From: Mesorhizobium sp. M3A.F.Ca.ET.080.04.2.1
Lineage (GTDB): Bacteria > Pseudomonadota > Alphaproteobacteria > Rhizobiales > Rhizobiaceae
Length of the DNA: 64,000 nucleotides
NCBI RefSeq assembly: GCF_003952525.1
Contig: NZ_CP034451.1
Span: forward strand, 5,742,501 to 5,806,500
Reading direction: 5' to 3'
Shown one piece after another: positions 1-8,338 of this stretch. Below the pieces are notes generated by a model that did no database searches, was not told the DNA's origin, and saw only the letters and a program-made list of their open reading frames with translations. Every line of letters starts with the position of its first letter. Position 1 is the first letter of the stretch. The position numbers were made by a program, and so were the translations under genes.

Positions 1-1072
1 CGCCGAGCCTGGCATAGGAAGGCGGCGGCAGCTTCAGCGTCGCCTTGATACCGTTCTCGAGGCCAGCCTCTTTCAGCAGTTCCTTGGCTTTGGCGACGTC
101 GTGCGGATAGCGGCCGGTGAGGTCGACATAGTATTTGTTGGCCGGCGACATGTGCGAGCCGATCGGCAGACCAAGGCCGGCCGAAGCGCCGTCGATGATG
201 GCCTTGCGGTCTAGCGCGTAGGAGATCGCCTGCCTGACCTCAAGCTTGTCGAAGGGCGCTTTCTTGTTGTTGATCGACAGGATCGTCTCGCCCTCGGTCG
301 AACCGATCACCACATGGAAGCGCGGATCGTCCTTGACCTGGGAAACGCTGTCGGGATCGAAGAACGGGAAAGCCTGGATGTCGCCGGAAAGAAGCGCCGG
401 CACGGCGGCGGCGGCGTCCGGGACGATGCGGAACTCGACCTTGTCGAGCGAGACGGGGGCGCCCCAATAGCTGTCAGACTTCACCAGCGTGATCGACGAG
501 CCCTTGGCCCAGGCCTGGAACTTGAACGGGCCGGTGCCGATCGGCTTTTCCTTGTTGGTATCGGCAGATTTCGGCGACACCATCACCGCGTCGCCCCAGC
601 CCATATTGTAGAGGAAGGAGCCTTGCGGGTTCTTCAGCGTAACCTTCACGGTCGCCGGATCGACCACGTCGACCTTGTCGATTGCCGCGAACAGGCCTTT
701 TTGCGCGTTGACGGAGTTGTCCGCGCGGGCACGGTCGAGCGAGAATTTCACGTCGTCGGCGCTGAAGTCGGAGCCGTCGTGAAACTTCACGCCGGTGTGC
801 AGCTTGAAGGTGTAGACCTTGCCGTCGTCCGAGATCGTCCAGCTTTCGGCAAGGTCGGGCAGCACCTCGCCGTTCGGGCCGATACGGGTAAGCCCTTCGA
901 AGACATTGGCGTAGAGCACCTCGTCGATCGCCGCCGCGGCACCCGCGGTCGGATCGAGATGCGGAGGCTCCAGCGGAATGCCGATGACGAGGTCGGTGCG
1001 CGCGGCAAATGCCGAGGTGGCGGCAGCGAATGACAGCACGGTTGCGGCCAGAATGGTCTTCCACAGTTTCAT
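1..1072 (-). CDS. ABC transporter substrate-binding protein, peptide/nickel (family 5) type, C-terminus beyond window
   Basis: Periplasmic solute-binding component of a peptide-type ABC importer. The start is the ATG at 1072, preceded by a GGGAG-like site. The N-terminus MKLWKTILAATVLSFAAATSAF is a typical Sec signal peptide. The mature part shows the family-5 pattern: an LDPT segment near residue 40, 'NVFEGLTR', 'WTISDDGKVYTFKLHTGVKFHDG', 'IGTGPFKF' and 'NNKKAPFDKLEVRQAISYALDR'. About 357 residues are present and the reading frame runs off the left edge, so roughly one third of a usual 500-550 residue protein is missing. Permease and ATPase genes are not visible and would lie to the left. 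The substrate (dipeptide, oligopeptide or opine) cannot be read from sequence. Confidence 0.9.
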   Translation of the reverse strand, partial: MKLWKTILAATVLSFAAATSAFAARTDLVIGIPLEPPHLDPTAGAAAAIDEVLYANVFEGLTRIGPNGEVLPDLAESWTISDDGKVYTFKLHTGVKFHDGSDFSADDVKFSLDRARADNSVNAQKGLFAAIDKVDVVDPATVKVTLKNPQGSFLYNMGWGDAVMVSPKSADTNKEKPIGTGPFKFQAWAKGSSITLVKSDSYWGAPVSLDKVEFRIVPDAAAAVPALLSGDIQAFPFFDPDSVSQVKDDPRFHVVIGSTEGETILSINNKKAPFDKLEVRQAISYALDRKAIIDGASAGLGLPIGSHMSPANKYYVDLTGRYPHDVAKAKELLKEAGLENGIKATLKLPPPSYARLG

Positions 1073-1189
1073 CGCTGAACTCCCATGTGCTCAAGCCCGG
1101 CGGATAGAAGCGTGATTTGGCGCGCGAGTAAATTGCGTTTCGTGCTGCCGCGCCACGCTTGCGGGAATGTTTTCCCGTCGACGGCTCGA

Positions 1190-2467
1190 TCAGTCCGTCG
1201 TACCGCGCAGCAGCACATTGAGGCCGATCGCCATCACCTTGGCCGATTCCACCATATCGGCGATGCCCACCCATTCGTCGGGCCGATGGGCAAGATCGAG
1301 AATTCCGGGACCGTAGGCGATGCAGTCGTAGATATGGCCGATGCGAGCGACATGCTTCTGGTCATAGGTGCCGGGCGAGATGACATAGTGCGGCTCTCGG
1401 TCGAAGACCTCCATGATGCCCTGCGCCACGGCCTTGACCACCGGCGCGTCGCGCTCGGTCATCAGCGGCAGAACCTCCATCAGGTTGCGGATCTCGTAAT
1501 CGAACTTTTTTCGCTCGCGCTTCAGCCTTTCGAGGATGCCGGTGACTTCGCCCTTGACGGTGGCGAGGTCCTCTTCCAGCAGGAACCGGCGGTCGATGGT
1601 CAGCCGGCAGGAGTCGGGCACGTTGGGCGAGGGCAGCCCAGGCCGGAAGTCCTCGGTCTGTCCGCCATGAATGGAGTTGATGTTCATGGTCGAGCGCCGC
1701 GCTGCTTCGGGCACGACCGGCATGCGCGTCACCTTGCGGTCGAGCGCCGGGAACAGTTCATCCTCGAAGCCCTGCAGGACGGCGCCCATATGGCGCACGG
1801 CATTGTCGCCGAGGAACGGCATCGAGCCATGCGCGATCTCGCCCTTGGTCTCGATCTCGGCCCACCAGACGCCGCGATGGCCGAGGCAGATACGGTCCTT
1901 GTTCAGCGGCTCGGGGATGATGACGTGGTCGACCTTCGGCTTTGAGAAATAGCCGAGGTTCGCCAGATGCGCGACGCCGCCGAAGCCGCCGGACTCCTCA
2001 TCGGCAGTGCCCGAGATCTCGATGGCGCCGGGAAAGTCGGGATACACTTCCATGAAGGCTTCTACGGCGATGACCGAGGCGGCGAGTCCGCCCTTCATGT
2101 CGCAGGCGCCGCGGCCGTACACCCTGCCGTCCTTCACCAGTCCGGCAAATGGATCGACGGTCCAGCCGTCGCCGGCCTCGACGACATCGATGTGTGAATT
2201 GAAATGCACGCAGGGGCCGGGCGAGCGGCCTTCCAAGCGGGCGACGACATTCACGCGCGGGTAGCGATCGGTATCGCCGGGCGCTCCCATGGCGCGAATG
2301 AAATCGATTTCAAAGCCGAGCTTTCTGAGGCGCGCGCCCAGATATTCGGCGCACGGCCGATAAGCCTCGCCTGGCGGATTCACGGTCGGGAAGCGGATCA
2401 GGTCGACGGTCAGCGCGATCAGATCGTCGACGCGGTCCTCGACGGCCTTGTAGAGTCGTTCCTTCAT
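1190..2467 (-). CDS. M20 family metallopeptidase (acetylornithine deacetylase / succinyl-diaminopimelate desuccinylase type)
   Basis: Zinc-dependent amidohydrolase of 425 residues that removes N-acyl groups or cleaves small peptides. The M20 landmarks are in order: 'FNSHIDVV' (first metal His and Asp, near residue 90), 'YGRGACDMKGGLA' (bridging Asp), 'GTADEESGG' (general base Glu and metal Glu) and a C-terminal metal His. The length fits the family. I chose the ATG at 2467; an in-frame TTG at 2503 would add twelve residues that do not look like the family N-terminus. It sits upstream of the substrate-binding protein gene on the same strand, so the pair may import and hydrolyse the same acylated compound. 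The exact substrate is unknown. Confidence 0.9.
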   Translation of the reverse strand: MKERLYKAVEDRVDDLIALTVDLIRFPTVNPPGEAYRPCAEYLGARLRKLGFEIDFIRAMGAPGDTDRYPRVNVVARLEGRSPGPCVHFNSHIDVVEAGDGWTVDPFAGLVKDGRVYGRGACDMKGGLAASVIAVEAFMEVYPDFPGAIEISGTADEESGGFGGVAHLANLGYFSKPKVDHVIIPEPLNKDRICLGHRGVWWAEIETKGEIAHGSMPFLGDNAVRHMGAVLQGFEDELFPALDRKVTRMPVVPEAARRSTMNINSIHGGQTEDFRPGLPSPNVPDSCRLTIDRRFLLEEDLATVKGEVTGILERLKRERKKFDYEIRNLMEVLPLMTERDAPVVKAVAQGIMEVFDREPHYVISPGTYDQKHVARIGHIYDCIAYGPGILDLAHRPDEWVGIADMVESAKVMAIGLNVLLRGTTD

Positions 2468-2722
2468 CCGCCGAATTGAAGAAGCAATGCGGTGGTTTTG
2501 CAAGCAGCCTCCCGCTCATTGCCAAACAATGATCCGGGTAGGCCCAACGGCTAAACCACCGAGAGTGGATCTCGCATCGGCAACCATGGCGAGAAGATCA
2601 TTCAAATTTGCTGGTCTGCATTGGCGAATTTATCAAGGAGTGTGTGGTACTTAACTCACCTGCCGGCAAAATGATGGAAAGAACCGCGTGATGGCAGGGG
2701 GCAATCAAGGGGGTTTGATCGT

Positions 2723-3151
2723 ATGAAAAAGTCGGTTCTCATGGCGGCGGTTCTGACAACCTTGCTCGGCGCGTCCACCGCAAGCCGGGCGGCCTCGCTG
2801 GTCGCCAACATCGACGTGTCGTCGCAGACGATGACCGTCAGCAAATATGGCCAGGTGCTTTACCGCTGGAGCGTATCGACGGCACGCAGGGGCTACTTCA
2901 CCCCGCGCGGCAGCTATCGGCCGCAGTGGACGGCCCGGATGTGGTACTCGCGCAAATACGAGATGTCGCCGATGCCCTATTCGGTGTTCTTCCGCGGCGG
3001 CTACGCTATCCATGGCACCGGTGCAGTGAAGCATCTCGGGCGTCCGGCCTCGCACGGTTGCGTGCGGCTGCACACGGCCAATGCCGCGACCTTCTACTCG
3101 ATGGTGAAGGAAGTCGGCTACGGCAACACACGGATCGTCGTCACCGACTGA
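2723..3151 (+). CDS. L,D-transpeptidase (YkuD domain), exported
   Basis: Small 142-residue protein with a Sec signal peptide (MKKSVLMAAVLTTLLGASTA, then SRA-A) and a single YkuD catalytic domain. The active-site motif is clear: His97 in 'YAIHGTG' and His111/Cys113 in 'ASHGCVRL'. Enzymes of this family form 3-3 peptidoglycan cross-links or attach proteins to peptidoglycan in the periplasm. Rhizobia carry many short paralogues of this kind, so a specific role cannot be assigned. It is a single-gene unit facing away from the M20 gene, with a 255-base upstream gap that must hold its promoter. Confidence 0.92.
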   Translation: MKKSVLMAAVLTTLLGASTASRAASLVANIDVSSQTMTVSKYGQVLYRWSVSTARRGYFTPRGSYRPQWTARMWYSRKYEMSPMPYSVFFRGGYAIHGTGAVKHLGRPASHGCVRLHTANAATFYSMVKEVGYGNTRIVVTD

Positions 3152-3172
3152 TCTGTGGCGGTAGCCGGCCAA

Positions 3173-4162
3173 TTATTGGGTGGCTGTCTCTCCACCGCGC
3201 CGGCTGCGGCTGCGTCCGCTCATCTCCCAGCGTTTGTGGAACCACATCCACTGGCCTGGATCCTCGCGCACCCAACGCTCGACAACGTCGGCGAGGAGCT
3301 GGGTGGCGGCGTGAACGTCGACGCTGCCGCTTTTGTTGCGTGGCAAGGTCAGCTTGTCTTCGATCTCCAGGCGAAACCGGTTGCCCGGCAGCCTGACGCA
3401 GCGCGCCGGGTAGACGTCGCAATCATAGTGGCGCGCAAGCATGCCCAGCACGGGATTGCTCTGGCAGCGGCGGCCGAAAAAGGTCGTCTCGACGCCATTG
3501 GTGAATTTCTGATCGACCAGCACGCCGATGTTGCCGCCGTTCTCGAGAATGGCGGCGAGGGCAAATGACGCGCCGGTCGAGGAGGGAAGCAGACCCCCCA
3601 TGGTCGAGCGGCGGGTCGAATGGATGTAGTCGGCGAGATAGGGATTGTTGGGCGGGCGAAACAGCGCGGTGATGTTCATGCCGAAGGTGGCGGCGGCCAC
3701 CGGCAGCAGCTCGAAATTGCCGAGATGGCCGGTGAACAGGATATGCGGCTTCTTCTCGCCGGCGATCCGGGCGAAATGCTCGACGCCGCGGACCTCGACG
3801 CGGCCGGGCTCCGCGGCATTCGGATCAAAATCGAACAGGGCGTCGAGGAAGATGTATTCGGCGGCAAGGCGGGCCATATTGCCCCACATGTCCGAGGCGA
3901 TGGCCTCGATCTCGGCATCGCTCTTTTGCGGGTAGGCCAGGCGCAGATTGTTGACCGCCACCCGATGCCGGCCGACCAGCGGGCCGATGCGGCGGGCGAC
4001 GCGGTCGGCGAAGTTGAGCGCCCGGTCGGGGGGCAGCAGGCGCAGCAGCGAGATCATCGTCATCGCCGCGCGCGCGATCAGCCAGTGCTCCATCTGGCGC
4101 AGCCGCCGGCCGTAACGGAACATGAAGTCCCGGCGGGCTTTCTTGAGCACCTTGCTTACCAT
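3173..4162 (-). CDS. lpxXL: Lipid A acyltransferase LpxXL (HtrB/LpxL family)
   Basis: Membrane-associated acyltransferase of 329 residues. The family H-x4-E motif is present as 'TGHLGNFE' (near residue 145), followed by 'ALFRPPNNPYL' and 'GVLVDQKFTNGVETTFFGR', both typical of lipid A late acyltransferases. A hydrophobic stretch near residues 30-45 would anchor it in the inner membrane. It is the last gene of an operon that starts with acpXL, which is the known rhizobial arrangement for the enzyme that loads 27-hydroxyoctacosanoate from AcpXL onto lipid A. The assignment to LpxXL rather than another LpxL paralogue rests mainly on this context. Confidence 0.88.
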   Translation of the reverse strand: MVSKVLKKARRDFMFRYGRRLRQMEHWLIARAAMTMISLLRLLPPDRALNFADRVARRIGPLVGRHRVAVNNLRLAYPQKSDAEIEAIASDMWGNMARLAAEYIFLDALFDFDPNAAEPGRVEVRGVEHFARIAGEKKPHILFTGHLGNFELLPVAAATFGMNITALFRPPNNPYLADYIHSTRRSTMGGLLPSSTGASFALAAILENGGNIGVLVDQKFTNGVETTFFGRRCQSNPVLGMLARHYDCDVYPARCVRLPGNRFRLEIEDKLTLPRNKSGSVDVHAATQLLADVVERWVREDPGQWMWFHKRWEMSGRSRSRRGGETATQ

Positions 4163-4168
4163 CTCGCC

Positions 4169-5197
4169 TTAGGAAACGCGCAGGATGATCTTGCCGAAGA
4201 CGTCACGGCCTTCCATGCGCTTCAGCGCGGCGTCGATGTCGTCGAAGCCGACTTCGGTGTCGATGACGGGGGAGACCAGGCCGGCCGCCATCTTCTGCAT
4301 GGCGTCGGCCATGTTCTCCATGCGGCAGCCGAAGGAGCCGAGCAGTTTCAACTGCTGCTGGAAGAGCTGCATCAGGTTGACCTGTGTCGACACGCCCGAG
4401 GTCGAGCCGCAGGTGACGAGACGACCGCCGCGCTTCAAGCACAGCATCGAGCCGGCAAAGGTGTCGGCGCCGACGTGTTCGAAGACGACGTCGACGCCCT
4501 TTTTCCTGGTCAGCTTGCGCACCACGCCTTCGAAACGATCCTCGCGGTAGTTGATGATATGATCGGCGCCGAGCGCCTTCGCCTTGTCGATCTTGTCGTT
4601 CGAGCCGACCGTCGTGATGACGATGCAACCCATTTTCTTGGCGAGCTGGATCGCGGCGGTGCCGATGCCGGAGCCGCCGGCGTGGACGAGGATCGTTTCG
4701 CCGGGCTCGAGTTTCGCATTGTCGAACAGCATGTGCTCGACCGTGCCGAAGGTGACGGGCGCGACGGCGGCGCCGATCTCGGAGACGCCGGGCGGGGCAG
4801 GCACCAGCAAGCGCGCCGGCAGGTTGATCTTTTCCTGCGCGAAGCCGTCGAGGTGGAAGCCGTGCACGCCGGACACATGCTCGCAGAGATTGTCGCGGCC
4901 TTCGCGGCAGGCCCGGCAAAGCCCGCAAGTGCGCGCGCCATAGATCGACACCAATTGTCCAGGCAGCAGATTGGCAACACCGGGCCCGACCGCCTCGACC
5001 TCGCCCGACGCTTCGGCACCGACCACCAGCGGCAGCTTGCGTTTGGCGAACGCCATGCCGCGCCAGCCCCAGACGTCGATATGGTTCAGCGCCACCGCCC
5101 TGATGCGAAGCGTGACCTCGCCGAGCGAAGGCGGCGGGGGAGGCGGAAGGTCCACCGTTTCAAGGCGGCGGTCCTCTATAAGTTGCAATGCGCGCAT
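4169..5197 (-). CDS. adh2XL: Medium-chain dehydrogenase/reductase of the lipid A very-long-chain fatty acid operon
   Basis: MDR-family oxidoreductase of 342 residues starting at the ATG at 5197 (MRALQLIEDRRLETV). The structural zinc loop is intact ('CGLCRACREGRDNLC'), but the catalytic-zinc cysteine near residue 36 is replaced ('LNHIDVWGWRG'), so it resembles NADPH-dependent enoyl or quinone reductases more than classical alcohol dehydrogenases. The nucleotide-binding loop is 'HAGGSGIGTAAIQLAKKMG'. It lies between fabF1XL (38-base gap) and lpxXL (6-base gap) on the same strand. I infer a reductive step in elongating the AcpXL-bound acyl chain. The symbol follows the Rhizobium cluster naming. 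Confidence 0.85.
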   Translation of the reverse strand: MRALQLIEDRRLETVDLPPPPPPSLGEVTLRIRAVALNHIDVWGWRGMAFAKRKLPLVVGAEASGEVEAVGPGVANLLPGQLVSIYGARTCGLCRACREGRDNLCEHVSGVHGFHLDGFAQEKINLPARLLVPAPPGVSEIGAAVAPVTFGTVEHMLFDNAKLEPGETILVHAGGSGIGTAAIQLAKKMGCIVITTVGSNDKIDKAKALGADHIINYREDRFEGVVRKLTRKKGVDVVFEHVGADTFAGSMLCLKRGGRLVTCGSTSGVSTQVNLMQLFQQQLKLLGSFGCRMENMADAMQKMAAGLVSPVIDTEVGFDDIDAALKRMEGRDVFGKIILRVS

Positions 5198-5235
5198 GGG
5201 GCCTGTCGGAACTATCTGAGCGGAAAAACGTCCGC

Positions 5236-6507
5236 TTAGACCGGTTCCCGCGCCATGACAAGGCAGGTGTTCTGGCCGCCGAAGCCGAAGGAGTTCGACA
5301 AAACCGTGCCGACTTGGGCGTTGCGCTTCGTGTTCGGCACGACATCGAGCACGATCGCCGGATCGGGATTGTCGTAGTTGATTGTCGGCGGAATGACGCT
5401 TTCGCGCATCGTCATCAGCGAGAACGCCGCCTCGACCGCGCCGGCGGCGGACAGCGTGTGGCCGATCATCGACTTGTTCGACGAGATCGGCATCGCGCCA
5501 ATCCGCTCGCCGAACACGGTCGACAGCGACAGGTGTTCCATCTTGTCGTTTTCCGGCGTCGAGGTGCCGTGCGCGTTGACATAGTCGATCTCGTCCTCTC
5601 CCAAGCCGGCATCGGCCAGAGCGGCGCGCACGGCCGCGATGGCCGGCGAACCATCGGGCTTGGAACGGGTGCGGTGAAAATCGTCGGCCTTCTCGCCGCA
5701 GCCGCGCATGATGCCGAGGATCGTCGCGCCGCGTGCAAGGGCAGCTTCGAGCGATTCCAGCACCAGCGCGCCGGAGCCTTCGGCCAACACGAAGCCGTCG
5801 CGATCCTTGGAGAAAGGTTTTGAGGCCTTTTCGGGAATATCGTTGTGGGTGGAGAGCGCTGACAGCAGCGAGAAGCGGATCAGTGCTTCGGCAGTGGCGG
5901 AGCCGTCGGCGCCGATCGACAGCGCCTTGTCGCATTCACCGCGGCGGATCGCCTCGACGCCGAGCTGGATGGCGGTGGCGCCGGAGGCACACGCGGTCGA
6001 AAGCGTGATCGGCAGGCCGCGCGTGCCGAAACGGTCGGCGAGCCGGTCGGCTATGGAGCCGAACTGGGTCGTTTCAAAGATGTCGAGTTCTTTCAGGCCG
6101 CGTGCGACCCTCAGCAGCCTTTCGGAACCGCTCTCCTTCTTGTCGGAATTATACAGCGAGAAGCGGTCGGCCCAGTCGAGCTCGACCGGCGGCGAGGCAA
6201 GAAACAGCGGTCCGCCGAAATCGCCGGAATCAAGGCCTGCTTCCGAGACAGCTTCCTGGGCAGCCGTTTCGGCCAACTCATAGGTGAGGGGGCTCGCGCC
6301 CTTGGAGCTCGACGGCAGGAAGTCGACCATGCCGGAAATGCGGGTGTTCAACTGGTCGACGGGAAAGCGGGTGATCGGGTGGATCCCCGACTTGCCTGAG
6401 GTCAGCGCCGCCCAATTGTCGGCCTTGCCGACGCCAAGCGATGTCACCACGCCGATGCCGGTCACGGCAACAATCGGCCTGCCCATGTGGTCGCGGAGAT
6501 TGGCCAT
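5236..6507 (-). CDS. fabF1XL: Beta-ketoacyl-ACP synthase, catalytic partner (FabF1XL)
   Basis: KAS II-type condensing enzyme of 423 residues, start at ATG 6507 (MANLRDHMGRPIVAVTG). All three catalytic residues are visible: Cys173 in 'LSTACASGATAI', one His in 'NAHGTSTPENDKMEH' and one in 'SNKSMIGHTLSAAGA'. It should extend acyl chains on AcpXL with malonyl units towards C28. It is cotranscribed with fabF2XL upstream (about 75 bases between them) and adh2XL downstream. An upstream in-frame GTG at 6552 would add 15 residues unlike the family N-terminus. Confidence 0.92.
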   Translation of the reverse strand: MANLRDHMGRPIVAVTGIGVVTSLGVGKADNWAALTSGKSGIHPITRFPVDQLNTRISGMVDFLPSSSKGASPLTYELAETAAQEAVSEAGLDSGDFGGPLFLASPPVELDWADRFSLYNSDKKESGSERLLRVARGLKELDIFETTQFGSIADRLADRFGTRGLPITLSTACASGATAIQLGVEAIRRGECDKALSIGADGSATAEALIRFSLLSALSTHNDIPEKASKPFSKDRDGFVLAEGSGALVLESLEAALARGATILGIMRGCGEKADDFHRTRSKPDGSPAIAAVRAALADAGLGEDEIDYVNAHGTSTPENDKMEHLSLSTVFGERIGAMPISSNKSMIGHTLSAAGAVEAAFSLMTMRESVIPPTINYDNPDPAIVLDVVPNTKRNAQVGTVLSNSFGFGGQNTCLVMAREPV

Positions 6508-6583
6508 GCTCTGTCTGCCTCGGTCTAGGGCAATTCCGGGAAAGTGTGTCACAGTTTCCGTTCGGAATTGCGTGAAGAGAAAT

Positions 6584-7771
6584 CTAAGCGGCTTTGATCA
6601 GCCCCAGCCCCTCGAATTGGTGATAGCCGACAGCCGTTGCAAGGAGGGTATTGGGGGCACCTTCGAACGGCCGTTCGTTTGTGGCATCGAAAGCCGGATA
6701 GCCGGCCTTGTGGTCGATGGCGAGCGCAGCAAGCGCGACCGCAAAGGGGAACTGCGCTTCCTTCATATGACCGGTGAGCGTCGAGAAGGCGCGCGCGGCA
6801 AGCGCCGGGTTGGCGTCGAGCACTTGCTTTTCGGCCGCGGTGGCGGCGTGGGCGCCGGACGCGCCTGAAATGGTCAGCAAAGGACCATCGGGCAGAGCTG
6901 CCTGCTTGAGCAGCGCGGCGATCTCGGCATTCAGGTCGCCGCGCCGGCGCCGGGCACGTCCGGAAATCACGGGCCCCAGCTCGGCATAGATCTTGCGGCC
7001 GCGTGTTTTCGCGTGCTCGCGCTGCTCGAGCACCAGGAAGGCGCCGCCCGAACCTGTCACCACGCCGCCGCCTTCGGCGCCCTGTCGCTGCCAGACTGGC
7101 CTCCAGGGTCCACGATGCAGATAGCCCGCAAGCTCATAGCCGAGCAGCATGTCGGAGTGCTCGGTCTGAAACGCGCCGCCGACCAGGACATGGGTCGACT
7201 GGCCGGAGCGGATGCGCGCCGCAGCCGTTTCGACGGCGGAAACACCGGCACCTTCCTCGCCCATGAAGGTGCGAGACGAGCCGGTGACCTTGTGCACGAT
7301 CGAGATGTTGCCGGCCAGCAGGTTGGACAGCTGCGCGAGGAACAGCGTCGGCCGCAATTCCGTGGTCAGCTTCTCGTTGAGCAGCACGTCGCGGTCGTTG
7401 CGGCTCTCGGAGGCGGCAAGAATCGCGCTGTCGACGGCCTCGTCGCGCTCGCCGCCGCCGGCTGCCACAACCATGTCCATGGTGGCGCAGAGCTCGTCAT
7501 TGCCCTTGATGCCGGCATCGTCCAGCGCAAGCCCGGCGGTATAGGTGCCGAGCCGCTGCCAGGTTTCCATCTGGCGCTGATCGCCGCGCTTGGCAATCTG
7601 CAGGTTCCAGTCGATCTCGGGCAGCGGATGAATGGTGTAGGGCGCAAAGCGCGTCGCATCGAGCACCGGCTCGAGGCCCGGCCGGGTGAGCTTCTGCCAA
7701 TGCGCGTCAGGACCCTCTCCCAGCGAAGAGACAAGGCCGATGCCGGTGATGACGACGTCGTGGGAGCTCAT
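6584..7771 (-). CDS. fabF2XL: Beta-ketoacyl synthase-like protein lacking the active-site Cys (FabF2XL)
   Basis: Thiolase-fold protein of 395 residues opening with the KAS signature 'DVVITGIGLVSSLGEG'. At the nucleophile elbow, where its neighbour has TACASG, it reads 'VTGSSRTFMGEEGAG' (about residues 162-176). There is no cysteine in that region; the only Cys is residue 95. The first catalytic His region is altered ('SGASGAHAAT'), while 'TLTGHMKEAQ' keeps the second His. This is the pattern of chain-length-factor subunits (KS-beta) that pair with an active KS. It sits directly upstream of fabF1XL, which supports a heterodimer. I infer a structural or decarboxylase role rather than condensation. 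Confidence 0.85.
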   Translation of the reverse strand: MSSHDVVITGIGLVSSLGEGPDAHWQKLTRPGLEPVLDATRFAPYTIHPLPEIDWNLQIAKRGDQRQMETWQRLGTYTAGLALDDAGIKGNDELCATMDMVVAAGGGERDEAVDSAILAASESRNDRDVLLNEKLTTELRPTLFLAQLSNLLAGNISIVHKVTGSSRTFMGEEGAGVSAVETAAARIRSGQSTHVLVGGAFQTEHSDMLLGYELAGYLHRGPWRPVWQRQGAEGGGVVTGSGGAFLVLEQREHAKTRGRKIYAELGPVISGRARRRRGDLNAEIAALLKQAALPDGPLLTISGASGAHAATAAEKQVLDANPALAARAFSTLTGHMKEAQFPFAVALAALAIDHKAGYPAFDATNERPFEGAPNTLLATAVGYHQFEGLGLIKAA

Positions 7772-7881
7772 AGGCGGCTGTTGTGAGTTAGGTTGCTTTC
7801 GATCTTGCGCATGATCCTCCCATTCGTAGCCGAATTTTGGGGTTCATGCGGCGCGCAGCTCAAGACCGCGCCCGAACCGCC

Positions 7882-8163
7882 TCAGGCGGCCTTGGCTGCG
7901 ACCAAAGCGTCGATCTTGGCGCAGAGGTTCTTCATGACGAAATAGTCGTCGGTCGAGGCTTTGCCGTCATTGACCTCCTGCGTCCACTTCTCGAGCGGCA
8001 CCTTGATGCCGAATTCCTTGTCGATGGCGAAGACGATGTCGAGGAAATCGAGGCTGTCGATGCCGAGATCGTCGATGGTATGGCTTTCGGGCGTGATGGT
8101 GTCGATATCGATCTCGCTGGTGTCGGCAATGATCTTGGCGACTTTGTCGAACGTCGTGGACAA
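7882..8163 (-). CDS. acpXL: Acyl carrier protein AcpXL
   Basis: Acidic 93-residue acyl carrier protein. The phosphopantetheine site is Ser37 in '[15 protein letters not shown]'. It is longer than housekeeping AcpP and carries the characteristic C-terminal extension '[29 protein letters not shown]' of rhizobial AcpXL, the dedicated carrier for the 27-hydroxyoctacosanoyl chain of lipid A. It is the first gene of the operon. The next gene downstream is fabF2XL after about 110 bases; the fabZXL gene usually found between the two is not there. Confidence 0.95.
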   Translation of the reverse strand: MSTTFDKVAKIIADTSEIDIDTITPESHTIDDLGIDSLDFLDIVFAIDKEFGIKVPLEKWTQEVNDGKASTDDYFVMKNLCAKIDALVAAKAA

Positions 8164-8293
8164 GGGCTTTTCCTTCGGTTGCGGGCGGAATCTGTCCGCA
8201 TCTGGTTTTGGCGCTGTCTAATCGGTTTTTCCGGGCAGGAAAAGGCCTGATGCGCCGGGCGCAGGTGGGATGCCGGCTCTCGGAGCGCAAGAA

Positions 8294-8318
8294 GGGCCGC
8301 CGGTCTGCCCGGCGGCCC
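8294..8318 (-). terminator. GC-rich hairpin downstream of slipin gene
   Basis: GGGCCGCCGG and CCGGCGGCCC form a ten-base-pair stem with a short loop, 20 bases beyond the slipin stop codon. On the minus strand the stem is followed by CTTCTTG rather than a clean T run, so efficient intrinsic termination is uncertain. It separates the slipin unit from the acpXL promoter region. Confidence 0.45.
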
Positions 8319-8338
8319 CCATTTGATGGTCGGTCAGC

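Noticed and set aside
3620..5239. A 539-codon plus-strand frame opposite lpxXL and adh2XL
   Set aside because: It spans the junction of two well-supported minus-strand genes, and its translation is composition-driven without recognisable motifs.
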